From: Aggregatibacter kilianii
GTDB taxonomy: Bacteria; Pseudomonadota; Gammaproteobacteria; Enterobacterales; Pasteurellaceae
Reading direction: 5' to 3'
Length of the DNA stretch: 48,869 nt
Assembly (NCBI RefSeq): GCF_003129965.1
Contig: NZ_NRCJ01000018.1
Span: 1-48,869 of the forward strand
A program made the translations under genes and the position numbers. Position 1 is the stretch's first letter, and each line of letters begins with the position of its first letter. The notes beneath the pieces are model-generated. The model saw nothing but the letters and a program-made list of their open reading frames with translations, made no database searches and was not told the DNA's origin. Positions 15,402 to 22,381 of the stretch are shown here, one piece after another.

Positions 15402-16409
15402 TTAAGCCTCTTTATCCAGCTTCACTTTGCTGTGATCGATTGCCGTCATCAATCCTAAATCTTCAATGACGTAGCCTTCTTGTCGATAGTAGGAATTGAC
15501 GATACCTTTTTTGTCTTCATCGTTTCGCAATGAGCGACGCACGCTTTTTGTTTGTGTATATACACTTAAATTTTTCAGCGTGGTGACAACTGCACCGCGT
15601 GCCGGGAAGTTCGGCGGGGTAATGGCGTTCATGCCGCCGAAAGATCCCATTAAGTTATGGGAACCTAACGCCGCTTTTTCGGTTGGGGTTAGTCCGTGTT
15701 GTTTTTGGATCAGCTTGGTTTCTTTGCTTACCAAGTCCGCACCCACTAAGAACACCAAATCATTTCGATCTCGGTGGCGTTGATGTAAGCCTTGTTTCAA
15801 GTCATACGCCAGATCGTCTAAGCTGGCATAGTCCGCACCATCGCCGAAAATTTTAATTTTGCCCGTGGTTGCGCCTTGGGTTAAAAAGTTTTCGGATTTT
15901 TGTTCGGCTAACAGTTTTAACCAACCTTTGTTTACGTCGGATAAGTCTGCTTTCACGGTGTCTTCCGCCACGGATTGACCGTGCCAGCCGATTTGCAAAA
16001 TATCTAGTGCAATTTGCGTTTGCACAAATTCTGCGTACAGGATTTCTAAGCCGTCTTTGTGGCGGGCAAAATTGTCAAACATTTCCCATGGGATCAAAAC
16101 GCCCGAATCGGTTTCGTTTAATTCATAGCCGAATTGGTCGTGGCTTAATGTTGCCAAATAACGACCTTGTTTTTTCCGTCCGGTAATGCCTTTTTCATTT
16201 GCACCAAGTAATTTTTTGCCTTTAATGTCGGTCACTTGGAACATATTAATTTGTTTCAGAAACTCTGAGCGTTGTTGGATGTTGTCGCCAAGTTCTGATG
16301 CTTGCGGCGGCTCAAGGCTAAAACTTTCACCGCGTAAAACAGATTCAACCGGAACTTTGTAATAACTAGCAACGGCAGCGGCGAATGCGTAATATTTCTG
16401 CATATCCAT
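15402..16409 (-). CDS. Major capsid protein (P2 gpN-like)
   Basis: A 335-aa capsid subunit of the P2 N family. The motif Thr-Gly-Arg-Lys (about residues 75-78), Phe-Asn-Phe-like helices, a Val-Phe-Leu-Val-Gly-Ala-Asp-Leu-Val block (about 215-223) and the [10 protein letters not shown] segment (about 257-267) are all family-typical. Length agrees with P2 gpN (about 357 aa) and HP1 capsid. It lies four bases downstream of the scaffold/protease gene. Maturation would be by cleavage of the N-terminus by that protease. Confidence 0.92.
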   Translation of the reverse strand: MDMQKYYAFAAAVASYYKVPVESVLRGESFSLEPPQASELGDNIQQRSEFLKQINMFQVTDIKGKKLLGANEKGITGRKKQGRYLATLSHDQFGYELNETDSGVLIPWEMFDNFARHKDGLEILYAEFVQTQIALDILQIGWHGQSVAEDTVKADLSDVNKGWLKLLAEQKSENFLTQGATTGKIKIFGDGADYASLDDLAYDLKQGLHQRHRDRNDLVFLVGADLVSKETKLIQKQHGLTPTEKAALGSHNLMGSFGGMNAITPPNFPARGAVVTTLKNLSVYTQTKSVRRSLRNDEDKKGIVNSYYRQEGYVIEDLGLMTAIDHSKVKLDKEA

Positions 16410-16413
16410 AGAA

Positions 16414-17298
16414 TTAAATACCTTTAGTTAATTTAAACTCATGCGAACCGTCGGCGGCGGGTAAACCGTTCGGAATCGAGGTCGCTTCTTTTGTTAATGC
16501 GCTGAATTGTTCTTTCAGTGCATTGAAATCAGCTTGTAATTGATTAAATTTTTCTGCCGTTACGGTTTCACCTTCTTTTGGCTCTTTCGGTTCTTCCGGC
16601 ACGCCTTCAGGTTTAGTTTGGGCGGAAAAATGGCTTTCAATTTTCGTACTCAAACTGTTGAATGCGCCGATCAGTTGTGAAAACTGCTCATTGGTCATTG
16701 TGGTTTCCTCTTTGTTATTGTTGTTATCGGATTTCGGGGTTTCTTCCGGCGCGGGTTTGCCCTCGGCGGAAAAAGAAAAGAATTGTTTAAACGCGGCGAA
16801 TAGTGTGTTTTTCGCTTTTTCTTCTGCGTTCTCGGTGTCGCTCAATGCAAAATCGAATTTGACAAATTCGCCTGCCTGTGCGGTTTTTGGTAGGTTGTTG
16901 CTAAATAGCTCTAGTTTGGTTGTGCCAACGCTTGCCGGGGTGTCGGTAATACCCAAGCCGAATAAATAGCATTTTCCGGTATTGCGGAAATTCGGCATAA
17001 TTTCGACGCTCGAAAATAGCCCCATGCCATAAGTATTCATATCAATTAAGCGGGCGTTAGGTGCGATGACAGCGTAAAGTTTCGTTTCGCCGCCTTCTTC
17101 TCTTGCTTCCAATTCCAACACTTCGCCCATGCTCATCCAACTACGATCATGATCGAACCATAACAACGCGGCATAGTATTCGCGATCGTAGGTATCCGCC
17201 ATTTCGTGCAATTCTTGCGGCGTGATCTGGCGACCGTCCACCGTGTGCCCCGAAGTGGCGATACAAATAAAATCTGTTCTGAGTTTGCTATTTTTCAT
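16414..17298 (-). CDS. Capsid scaffold and maturation protease (P2 gpO-like)
   Basis: A 294-aa protein. Residues 1-135 form the serine protease of the GpO family, with likely catalytic Asp21 (Thr-Val-Asp-Gly-Arg), His50 (Asp-His-Asp-Arg) and Ser97 (Phe-Ser-Ser-Val-Glu-Ile). Residues about 150-294 form a Lys/Glu/Pro-rich scaffold with coiled coil. It heads the leftward late operon and is divergent from the terminase. An internal ATG at 16698 with a strong ribosome site could also yield the scaffold part alone. Confidence 0.9.
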   Translation of the reverse strand: MKNSKLRTDFICIATSGHTVDGRQITPQELHEMADTYDREYYAALLWFDHDRSWMSMGEVLELEAREEGGETKLYAVIAPNARLIDMNTYGMGLFSSVEIMPNFRNTGKCYLFGLGITDTPASVGTTKLELFSNNLPKTAQAGEFVKFDFALSDTENAEEKAKNTLFAAFKQFFSFSAEGKPAPEETPKSDNNNNKEETTMTNEQFSQLIGAFNSLSTKIESHFSAQTKPEGVPEEPKEPKEGETVTAEKFNQLQADFNALKEQFSALTKEATSIPNGLPAADGSHEFKLTKGI

Positions 17299-17493
17299 TG
17301 TTAAAAAATGCCTGTGGTTAATTAATTGCGGCTAGTTTTATGCAAAAAATCGCAAAAATCACGCACCTGAAATTGGATATATTCGGATATAGCGCGGAAA
17401 TCCTGTATATCCGTCCATATCTCTTTTTGTGTGGGTTAAATCGTTGTTTTTAACTGACAAAATACGCCAAAAACAACAACACATAAGGCAAAC
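17299..17493. promoter_or_regulatory. Divergent late promoter region with long dyad
   Basis: The 195-bp gap between the two divergent late operons holds a hyphenated palindrome: GATAT-N3-CGGATATA at 17376-17391, mirrored as TATATCCG-N3-ATATC at 17406-17421, thirteen paired positions per arm. The centre (17398.5) lies almost midway between the two start codons. In P2-type phages late promoters need the zinc-finger activator Ogr, and an Ogr homologue is encoded at 20439. The dyad is therefore the best candidate for its binding site, although it differs from the P2 consensus as I remember it (TGT-N12-ACA). Confidence 0.6.
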
Positions 17494-19308
17494 ATGACGG
17501 AATCAAAGCTAAGAATTAGAAAAACAAAACGCTATGACGACGAAGTGATCTATGCGGCAAAATTTTTGTATTTGAAACAGTACACGCCGAAAGAGATTGC
17601 GGCGGAATTGGGGCTGAACAGTGCACGCCCCGTTTATTATTGGGCGGAAAAATATCAATGGCGCAATTTGGTCAGCGAAAGCGGGATCGAAGAATTGATC
17701 ACGGTGCGCATTATTACGCTGACGGAACGGGAAAATAAAAGCGATCAGGAAATCAAGGAACTGGAAGCCCTGATCGATAAAGATCTGCAATATAAAAAGC
17801 AACGGGCGGCGACGGTTGCCAAGGCGAAAAGTGCGGTCGAAATGCGCGACGTTTCGGCTGGCGGTTCCGGCGGATTTGCCGACAGCGGCGACGGGCAGGA
17901 ACGCAAGCGTAAAGGCAACGTAAAAAATGACATTTCGCACATCACGCCCGAAATGTGTCAGCCGTTTATCGATAGTCTGTTCGGCTATCAAAAGCACTTG
18001 CGCAACAACAAGCACCACGACATCCGCAATCTTTTAAAATCGCGCCAGATCGGGGCAACCTATTATTTCAGCTTTGAAGCCTTGGAAGACGCGATTTTCA
18101 CGGGCGACAATCAGATCTTTTTGTCTGCGTCGAAACGCCAAGCGGAAATCTTTAAAACGTACATCATCAAAATGGCTCGGCAATACTTTAACGTTGAGTT
18201 AAAAGGCAATCCGATCATTTTGAGCAACGGCGCGGAACTGCATTTTTTATCGACCAACAAAAACACTTCGCAAGGTAATAGCGGGCACGTTTACGGCGAC
18301 GAATACGCATGGTTACGGGATTTTCAACGTTTCAATGATGTGGCGTCGGCGATGGCAACGCACGCGAAATGGCGGGAAACGTACTTTACTACGCCATCGT
18401 CTAAATTTCATGAATCTTATGCGTTCTGGTCGGGCGAAAGCTGGAAAGAAGGCGATCCGAAACGTAAAAACGTGATTTTCCCGACATTCGACGAAATGCG
18501 CGACGGCGGGCGGTTGTGCCCGGATGGGCAGTGGCGATACGTCGTGACAATCGAAGACGCACTAAAAGGCGGCGCGGATACCCTCTTTAATATCGAAAAA
18601 CTGAAACTGCGCTATAACAAATACGCGTTTAATCAGCTTTATATGTGTGTATGGATAGACGACGCGGATTCCATTTTCACTATCAAAGAACTGCTAAAAT
18701 GTAGCGTGGACGCTACAAAATGGAAAGATTTTGACCCCAAAGCCGATCGCCCGTTTGGCAATCGTGAAGTATGGGGCGGGTATGACCCGGCGCAAACAGG
18801 GGACGGCGCAAGTTTTGTTATCGTCGCTCCGCCCGCTATTGAAGGCGAAATTTATCGCGTGTTGGCGCGGTATCAGTGGAACGGCTTATCTTATCGTTAT
18901 CAAGCGAATCAAATTAAGCAACTGTTTGAAAAATACAATATGACTTACATCGGCATAGACGCGACAGGGGTCGGGCTTGCGGTGTATGAAAACATCAAAG
19001 AATTTGCGCGGCGTGCGGCGACGCCAATCGTCTATAACCCCGATAGTAAATCCGAAATGGTGCTAAAAGTGCATGATTTGGTTGAGCATAACCGCCTGCA
19101 ATGGGATCAAAATGAACTCGACATTGTGCCTAGTTTTTTGATGATTAAGCACCAATCCACAAAATCAGGCAATACGATGACATTTACCGCCGAACGCACC
19201 GTAAAAACGCAACACGCCGATGTATTTTTTGCAATCTGCAACGCGATTAATCGCAAATCTTTAACCGACAAACCACGCCGACAAGGGCGCGGATGGAGAA
19301 TAAACTAA
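17494..19308 (+). CDS. Terminase large subunit (P2 gpP-like)
   Basis: A 604-aa packaging motor. An N-terminal helix-turn-helix-like region (residues 10-60) carries Tyr-Thr-Pro-Lys-Glu-Ile-Ala-Ala-Glu-Leu. The ATPase has Walker A-like Lys-Ser-Arg-Gln-Ile-Gly-Ala-Thr at about 182-189 and Walker B-like Val-Tyr-Gly-Asp-Glu-Tyr with Asp269/Glu270. The RNase H-like nuclease has Gly-Tyr-Asp-Pro-Ala-Gln (Asp431) and Gly-Ile-Asp-Ala-Thr-Gly-Val-Gly (Asp489). It packages DNA into proheads with the M-like subunit. The portal gene follows immediately. An uptake signal lies inside the gene (17829-17837). Confidence 0.93.
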   Translation: MTESKLRIRKTKRYDDEVIYAAKFLYLKQYTPKEIAAELGLNSARPVYYWAEKYQWRNLVSESGIEELITVRIITLTERENKSDQEIKELEALIDKDLQYKKQRAATVAKAKSAVEMRDVSAGGSGGFADSGDGQERKRKGNVKNDISHITPEMCQPFIDSLFGYQKHLRNNKHHDIRNLLKSRQIGATYYFSFEALEDAIFTGDNQIFLSASKRQAEIFKTYIIKMARQYFNVELKGNPIILSNGAELHFLSTNKNTSQGNSGHVYGDEYAWLRDFQRFNDVASAMATHAKWRETYFTTPSSKFHESYAFWSGESWKEGDPKRKNVIFPTFDEMRDGGRLCPDGQWRYVVTIEDALKGGADTLFNIEKLKLRYNKYAFNQLYMCVWIDDADSIFTIKELLKCSVDATKWKDFDPKADRPFGNREVWGGYDPAQTGDGASFVIVAPPAIEGEIYRVLARYQWNGLSYRYQANQIKQLFEKYNMTYIGIDATGVGLAVYENIKEFARRAATPIVYNPDSKSEMVLKVHDLVEHNRLQWDQNELDIVPSFLMIKHQSTKSGNTMTFTAERTVKTQHADVFFAICNAINRKSLTDKPRRQGRGWRIN

Positions 19309-20343
19309 ATGAAAAAAGCAAGCCAAAAACCGAAAAATCCTGATGCCAAAAGTTTTTCCATCATTCCGATTCACGACCGCACTTTTTCCATTAGTCCCGC
19401 GCCTGCGCTGGACTATATGGGGGTCAGTTACGATACACAATATAACTGCTATATGCCGCCGATTAATCGCTATGCGCTCGCCCGTTTGCCGCATCAAAAC
19501 GCGCAACACGGCGGCATTTTGCATAGTCGTTCGAACATGGTTAGCGCGGGCTATTTGGGCGGAAAAGCCCTCTCCCGCATGGATATGCGCGCGCTATGCC
19601 TTAATCTGATTCAGTTCGGCGACGTGGGGCTGTTAAAAATCCGCAACGGCTTTGGGCAAGTGGTGCGCCTGCACGTGCTTTCGTCCCTTTATTTGCGCCG
19701 TAAACGCGACGGTGGTTATTCCTATTTGATGAAAAAAAGCCTGTACGATTCGGCGCAAGAAATCTACGAATACGCGGAAAAAGACATTATTTTTATTAAG
19801 TTATACGACCCGATGCAACAAATTTACGGCTCCCCCGACTACGTGGGCGGCATTCAATCGGCGTTACTCAATTCTGACGCCACCGTGTTTCGCCGTCGTT
19901 ATTTTAGCAACGGCGCGCACATGGGCTTTATTTTGTATTCGACCGACCCCGACTTGACGGAGGAAATGGAAGACGAGATCGCTAAAAAGATCGCTGATTC
20001 GAAGGGCGTCGGAAACTTTAAATCCATGTTTGTCAACATTGCGGGCGGACACCCGGACGGGTTGAAAGTGATCCCGATTGGCGACACTGGCACGAAAGAC
20101 GAATTTGCCAACATTAAAAACATTTCGGCGCAAGACGTGCTAACCGCCCACCGATTCCCGCCCGGCTTAGGCGGCATTATCCCGACCAACACGGGCGGAC
20201 TGGGCGACCCGCTGAAATATCGCGAAACGTATCAAAACGACGAAATTCAGCCATTACAAGAGATTATCGCCGAAACCATCAACAACGATCCGGAAATCGG
20301 CGCGGGGCTGAAAGTCAAGTTCAAAAGCGCGGAAAATGTTTAA
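19309..20343 (+). CDS. Portal protein (P2 gpQ-like)
   Basis: A 344-aa portal of the PBSX/P2 type. Landmarks are Tyr-Met-Pro-Pro-Ile-Asn-Arg near residues 46-52, the long central alpha/beta region with Asp-Pro-Met-Gln-Gln-Ile-Tyr-Gly-Ser-Pro-Asp-Tyr-Val-Gly-Gly (about 167-181), a Phe-Arg-Arg-Arg-Tyr-Phe-x-Asn-Gly-Ala-His-x-Gly block, and Ala-His-Arg-Phe-Pro-Pro-Gly-Leu near 281-288. It starts directly after the terminase stop. The portal is the dodecameric entry channel for packaging. Both genes lie on the + strand as in HP1. Confidence 0.93.
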   Translation: MKKASQKPKNPDAKSFSIIPIHDRTFSISPAPALDYMGVSYDTQYNCYMPPINRYALARLPHQNAQHGGILHSRSNMVSAGYLGGKALSRMDMRALCLNLIQFGDVGLLKIRNGFGQVVRLHVLSSLYLRRKRDGGYSYLMKKSLYDSAQEIYEYAEKDIIFIKLYDPMQQIYGSPDYVGGIQSALLNSDATVFRRRYFSNGAHMGFILYSTDPDLTEEMEDEIAKKIADSKGVGNFKSMFVNIAGGHPDGLKVIPIGDTGTKDEFANIKNISAQDVLTAHRFPPGLGGIIPTNTGGLGDPLKYRETYQNDEIQPLQEIIAETINNDPEIGAGLKVKFKSAENV

Positions 20344-20372
20344 AAAATGTTGCTTAAAAATTGGGTGGTGAT

Positions 20373-20388
20373 ATGTATTTATATACAG
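20373..20388. promoter_or_regulatory. LexA-like box upstream of the Ogr-like gene
   Basis: ATGTATTTATATACAG agrees with the enterobacterial/Haemophilus LexA operator CTGTATATATATACAG at 14 of 16 positions. It overlaps the region where a -10 element would sit relative to TTGCTT at 20351-20356, and it lies about 50 bp before the activator gene. A second, better match is at 27606-27621 in the early control region. Confidence 0.45.
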
Positions 20389-20438
20389 ATCTTTGATAAA
20401 ATTTATCCCACATAATAACAAGGGGAATCAATGACAAA

Positions 20439-20711
20439 ATGGCAAGAACAACAGATATTTATTGCAAAATCTGTAAACAAAAAGCAGTTATCAGACGTAC
20501 TGAACGGATCCACAGTGAATTTAGTCGGTTGTATTGCGATTGTCGAAATCCCGCTTGCCGTCATAAATTTGTCATGAATCTCGAATTTAGTCACTCTACA
20601 TCGTCCAGTTTAATGACAAAAGATCAGCTTTTAGCACTGACATTAAGCCAACTTTCGGAAGACGACAAAGACAAAATCAGGAAATTATTGAATGAAGAAA
20701 AAGCCGCGTAA
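20439..20711 (+). CDS. Ogr/Delta-type zinc-finger late transcription activator
   Basis: A 90-aa protein with the P2 Ogr signature: Cys-x2-Cys (about residues 9-12), then a Ser-Arg-Leu-Tyr-Cys-x-Cys-Arg-Asn-Pro-Ala-Cys region giving Cys-x4-Cys, and a conserved Phe-x-x-x-Leu-Glu-Phe-Ser-His segment. The C-terminal third is charged and helical. In P2-type phages the protein contacts the RNA polymerase alpha subunit and turns on late operons. The good AAGGGG ribosome site is only 5 bases from an out-of-frame ATG at 20431 but 13 from this ATG, so translation may be weak. Confidence 0.85.
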   Translation: MARTTDIYCKICKQKAVIRRTERIHSEFSRLYCDCRNPACRHKFVMNLEFSHSTSSSLMTKDQLLALTLSQLSEDDKDKIRKLLNEEKAA

Positions 20712-20725
20712 TAGCGGCTTTTTTT
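20702..20725 (+). terminator. Intrinsic terminator after the Ogr-like gene
   Basis: The stem AGCCGC/GCGGCT with a six-base loop is followed by seven T. The stop codon of the activator gene lies partly in the loop. It separates this gene from the convergent hicB. Confidence 0.85.
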
Positions 20726-21134
20726 ATGCGGTTAATAGTGCATTTGTAGCGGCTTTCGCCAAAAAGTTACTGCGGTTTTTATATTCCGGATGACTTGCCA
20801 CATAACGATCAATGCGGCTAATTAATAATTTAGGCAGTGTCACGTTGATTTTTTCCGCTTTGCCCATTAATTGCGTTAAATCTACATCGACAAGCGCAAA
20901 AGTAAAACCTGCATATTCTTCTTCATTTCCGACATAGCTTTCTAAATCGCTTGGCAGTGGCACTTCCTCACCGTCTTCAATTAATCCTTCGATGTGAAAT
21001 GCAATTGCTTCTTGTGCGTTTCTAAAGGCTTCCTCTAAGGTATCGCCCGCTGAAAAACAACCGGGTATATCTGGCACAATCACGCCGTAAGCGTGATCCT
21101 GATCGCCTTTTTCGATTCCGACTGGGTATAGCAT
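20724..21134 (-). CDS. hicB: HicB antitoxin
   Basis: A 136-aa antitoxin. The N-terminal HicB fold (degraded RNase H-like) carries Asp-Ile-Pro-Gly-Cys-Phe-Ser-Ala-Gly-Asp-Thr-Leu-Glu-Glu-Ala near residues 23-37. The C-terminal ribbon-helix-helix DNA-binding part has Asn-Val-Thr-Leu-Pro-x-x-Leu-Ile-Ser-Arg-Ile-Asp-Arg-Tyr-Val. It neutralises HicA and represses the pair. It follows hicA in the same direction with a spacer of about 60 bp, and sits between the late activator and the methylase genes of the prophage. Confidence 0.92.
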   Translation of the reverse strand: MLYPVGIEKGDQDHAYGVIVPDIPGCFSAGDTLEEAFRNAQEAIAFHIEGLIEDGEEVPLPSDLESYVGNEEEYAGFTFALVDVDLTQLMGKAEKINVTLPKLLISRIDRYVASHPEYKNRSNFLAKAATNALLTA

Positions 21135-21194
21135 TATATATCTCCGTTATAAATTAAAACTTTAATCTATTTTTATATCTTTAATCAAGGGGGC

Positions 21195-21377
21195 TTATTT
21201 AAGCCCCGCTTGTTTTAATATTGAATTTACTGTTTTTATCGGTAAATCCTTTCGCGGGTGCGGGACTGTAACCCGTCCCGCTTTGGTTTCATGTTTGAAC
21301 TGATGATGACTGCCTTTTGTTGCCACAAGAAACCAACCGTCTTTTTTGAGTTTTTTTATTACCGTTTCACTATCCAC
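21195..21377 (-). CDS. hicA: HicA mRNA interferase toxin
   Basis: A 60-aa toxin with the double-stranded-RNA-binding-like fold of HicA. It has Lys-Lys-Asp-Gly-Trp early in the chain, the catalytic-type His in Lys-Gly-Ser-His-His-Gln-Phe (His24/His25), then Val-Thr-Val-Pro-His-Pro and Lys-Thr-Val-Asn-Ser-Ile-Leu-Lys-Gln-Ala-Gly. HicA cleaves mRNA independently of ribosomes when free of HicB. It is intact in length. As part of a prophage it may stabilise the element or act against other phages. Confidence 0.93.
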   Translation of the reverse strand: MDSETVIKKLKKDGWFLVATKGSHHQFKHETKAGRVTVPHPRKDLPIKTVNSILKQAGLK

Positions 21378-21403
21378 CTTTTTTAACCTCTTTTGTTTTA
21401 GTT

Positions 21404-21437
21404 GGGGTTATTATAACTCCGAAAAATTAAATTGCAA
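21404..21437 (-). promoter_or_regulatory. hicA promoter with overlapping palindromic operator
   Basis: On the - strand a perfect -10 TATAAT (21410-21415) and a -35 TTGCAA (21432-21437) are spaced 16 bp apart. The -10 lies inside the 17-bp near-perfect palindrome GGGGTTATTATAACTCC (21404-21420), and a related GAGTTATTGGGGTTAT lies about 40 bp further upstream. This layout fits autorepression by the ribbon-helix-helix part of HicB. Confidence 0.65.
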
Positions 21438-21551
21438 GCATTTTAGAGTTATTGGGGTTATTTTTTTCATCTTTTTTATTTTTATCCGGCAACGGTGGCA
21501 AGTCATAACCTCCCTTGCGATAGGGCGGGATGTGTTTAAAGGGTTGGTAAA

Positions 21552-22088
21552 TCATGCCGCTTTTAACTCCATTTGTTGCACACCTTTTTCTTTCATCTCA
21601 TGCAATGACACATAAGAGGATTTCAAACACCCGTAAGGGGTTTTCGGCTCAAACAATACCAACATTTGCGGCTTGTTGTTTTGGTCGGTTTCTTTTCCGG
21701 TGTCGCTATTGATAAACGGGATCCGTCCGTTGGTGATATACACGATTTCTTTCGCGTTACGGATGCACATATCAAACCATTTTGTAGAGGTATCCACATT
21801 CAGCAACATAACCACGGTTTTATTGTGTAGCACGCTTTGTTGTATGGCGCGCAACACAAAGGGCAACGGGTTACTATATGGCGGATTCATCCAGCAATAT
21901 TTCCCGTTCCAGTCAGTTTTGAGGGTGTCTTGTTCCGGACTGATAAAGTTTTTCACTTTGGCATTATGCGGCAATGCGCAAGTGTCTAAATCAAAGCGGA
22001 TTTGCCAATAAAATTCGGCATAGTGAAATCCCCATAATGGCGTAGCCCATAAGTCTTTTATGTTTTTTGGTGTGTTGGATTTAATCAT
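21552..22088 (-). CDS. Phage DNA N6-adenine methyltransferase
   Basis: A 178-aa methyltransferase of the phage N-6-adenine (Dam-like) family, with catalytic Asn68-Pro-Pro-Tyr71 preceded by Trp-Met. The N-terminal Trp-Ala-Thr-Pro-Leu and Phe-Asp-Leu-Asp-Thr-Cys-Ala motifs are typical of the family and probably build the S-adenosylmethionine site. It overlaps the 97-aa gene by eight bases and follows the replication gene. It probably modifies phage DNA against host restriction, or adjusts GATC methylation around replication; the exact target is not visible. Confidence 0.88.
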   Translation of the reverse strand: MIKSNTPKNIKDLWATPLWGFHYAEFYWQIRFDLDTCALPHNAKVKNFISPEQDTLKTDWNGKYCWMNPPYSNPLPFVLRAIQQSVLHNKTVVMLLNVDTSTKWFDMCIRNAKEIVYITNGRIPFINSDTGKETDQNNKPQMLVLFEPKTPYGCLKSSYVSLHEMKEKGVQQMELKAA

Positions 22089-22374
22089 TTTCTGTTACCC
22101 ACTGATTCAATTTTTGAAAAGATATGAAGTAGTGCTGTTTATTATGTTGCGTATTGTTTTCACAAAATGCTAACCACGCCTTTAATTCACCTTTAATTTG
22201 TTTTTTTGTTGTGTTATCTAAACAATGCCAATATTTCTTAATTAAAACGACGCTTCTTCCCACTTGATAATTTTTTGATTTTAATCCCCGGCGAAACAAC
22301 GCTAATAAAAATTCGTTTAATTCTTTTCGCTCAATCAAAACAAATTGGGCTAATTCATCAATATAAAATTCCAT
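22081..22374 (-). CDS. Small prophage early protein (97 aa), unknown
   Basis: A helical, basic 97-aa protein. It has a GGGG ribosome site, starts seven bases after the replication gene ends and overlaps the methylase gene by eight bases, so it belongs to the same operon. It contains Leu-Lys-Ala-Trp-Leu-Ala-Phe-Cys and several aromatic residues. No family recognised. Confidence 0.65.
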   Translation of the reverse strand: MEFYIDELAQFVLIERKELNEFLLALFRRGLKSKNYQVGRSVVLIKKYWHCLDNTTKKQIKGELKAWLAFCENNTQHNKQHYFISFQKLNQWVTEND

Positions 22375-22381
22375 ATTTCCC

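Noticed and set aside
15550-15570. AT-rich palindrome GTGTATATACAC as a third LexA site
   Set aside because: It lies deep in the capsid gene and lacks the CTG/CAG ends.
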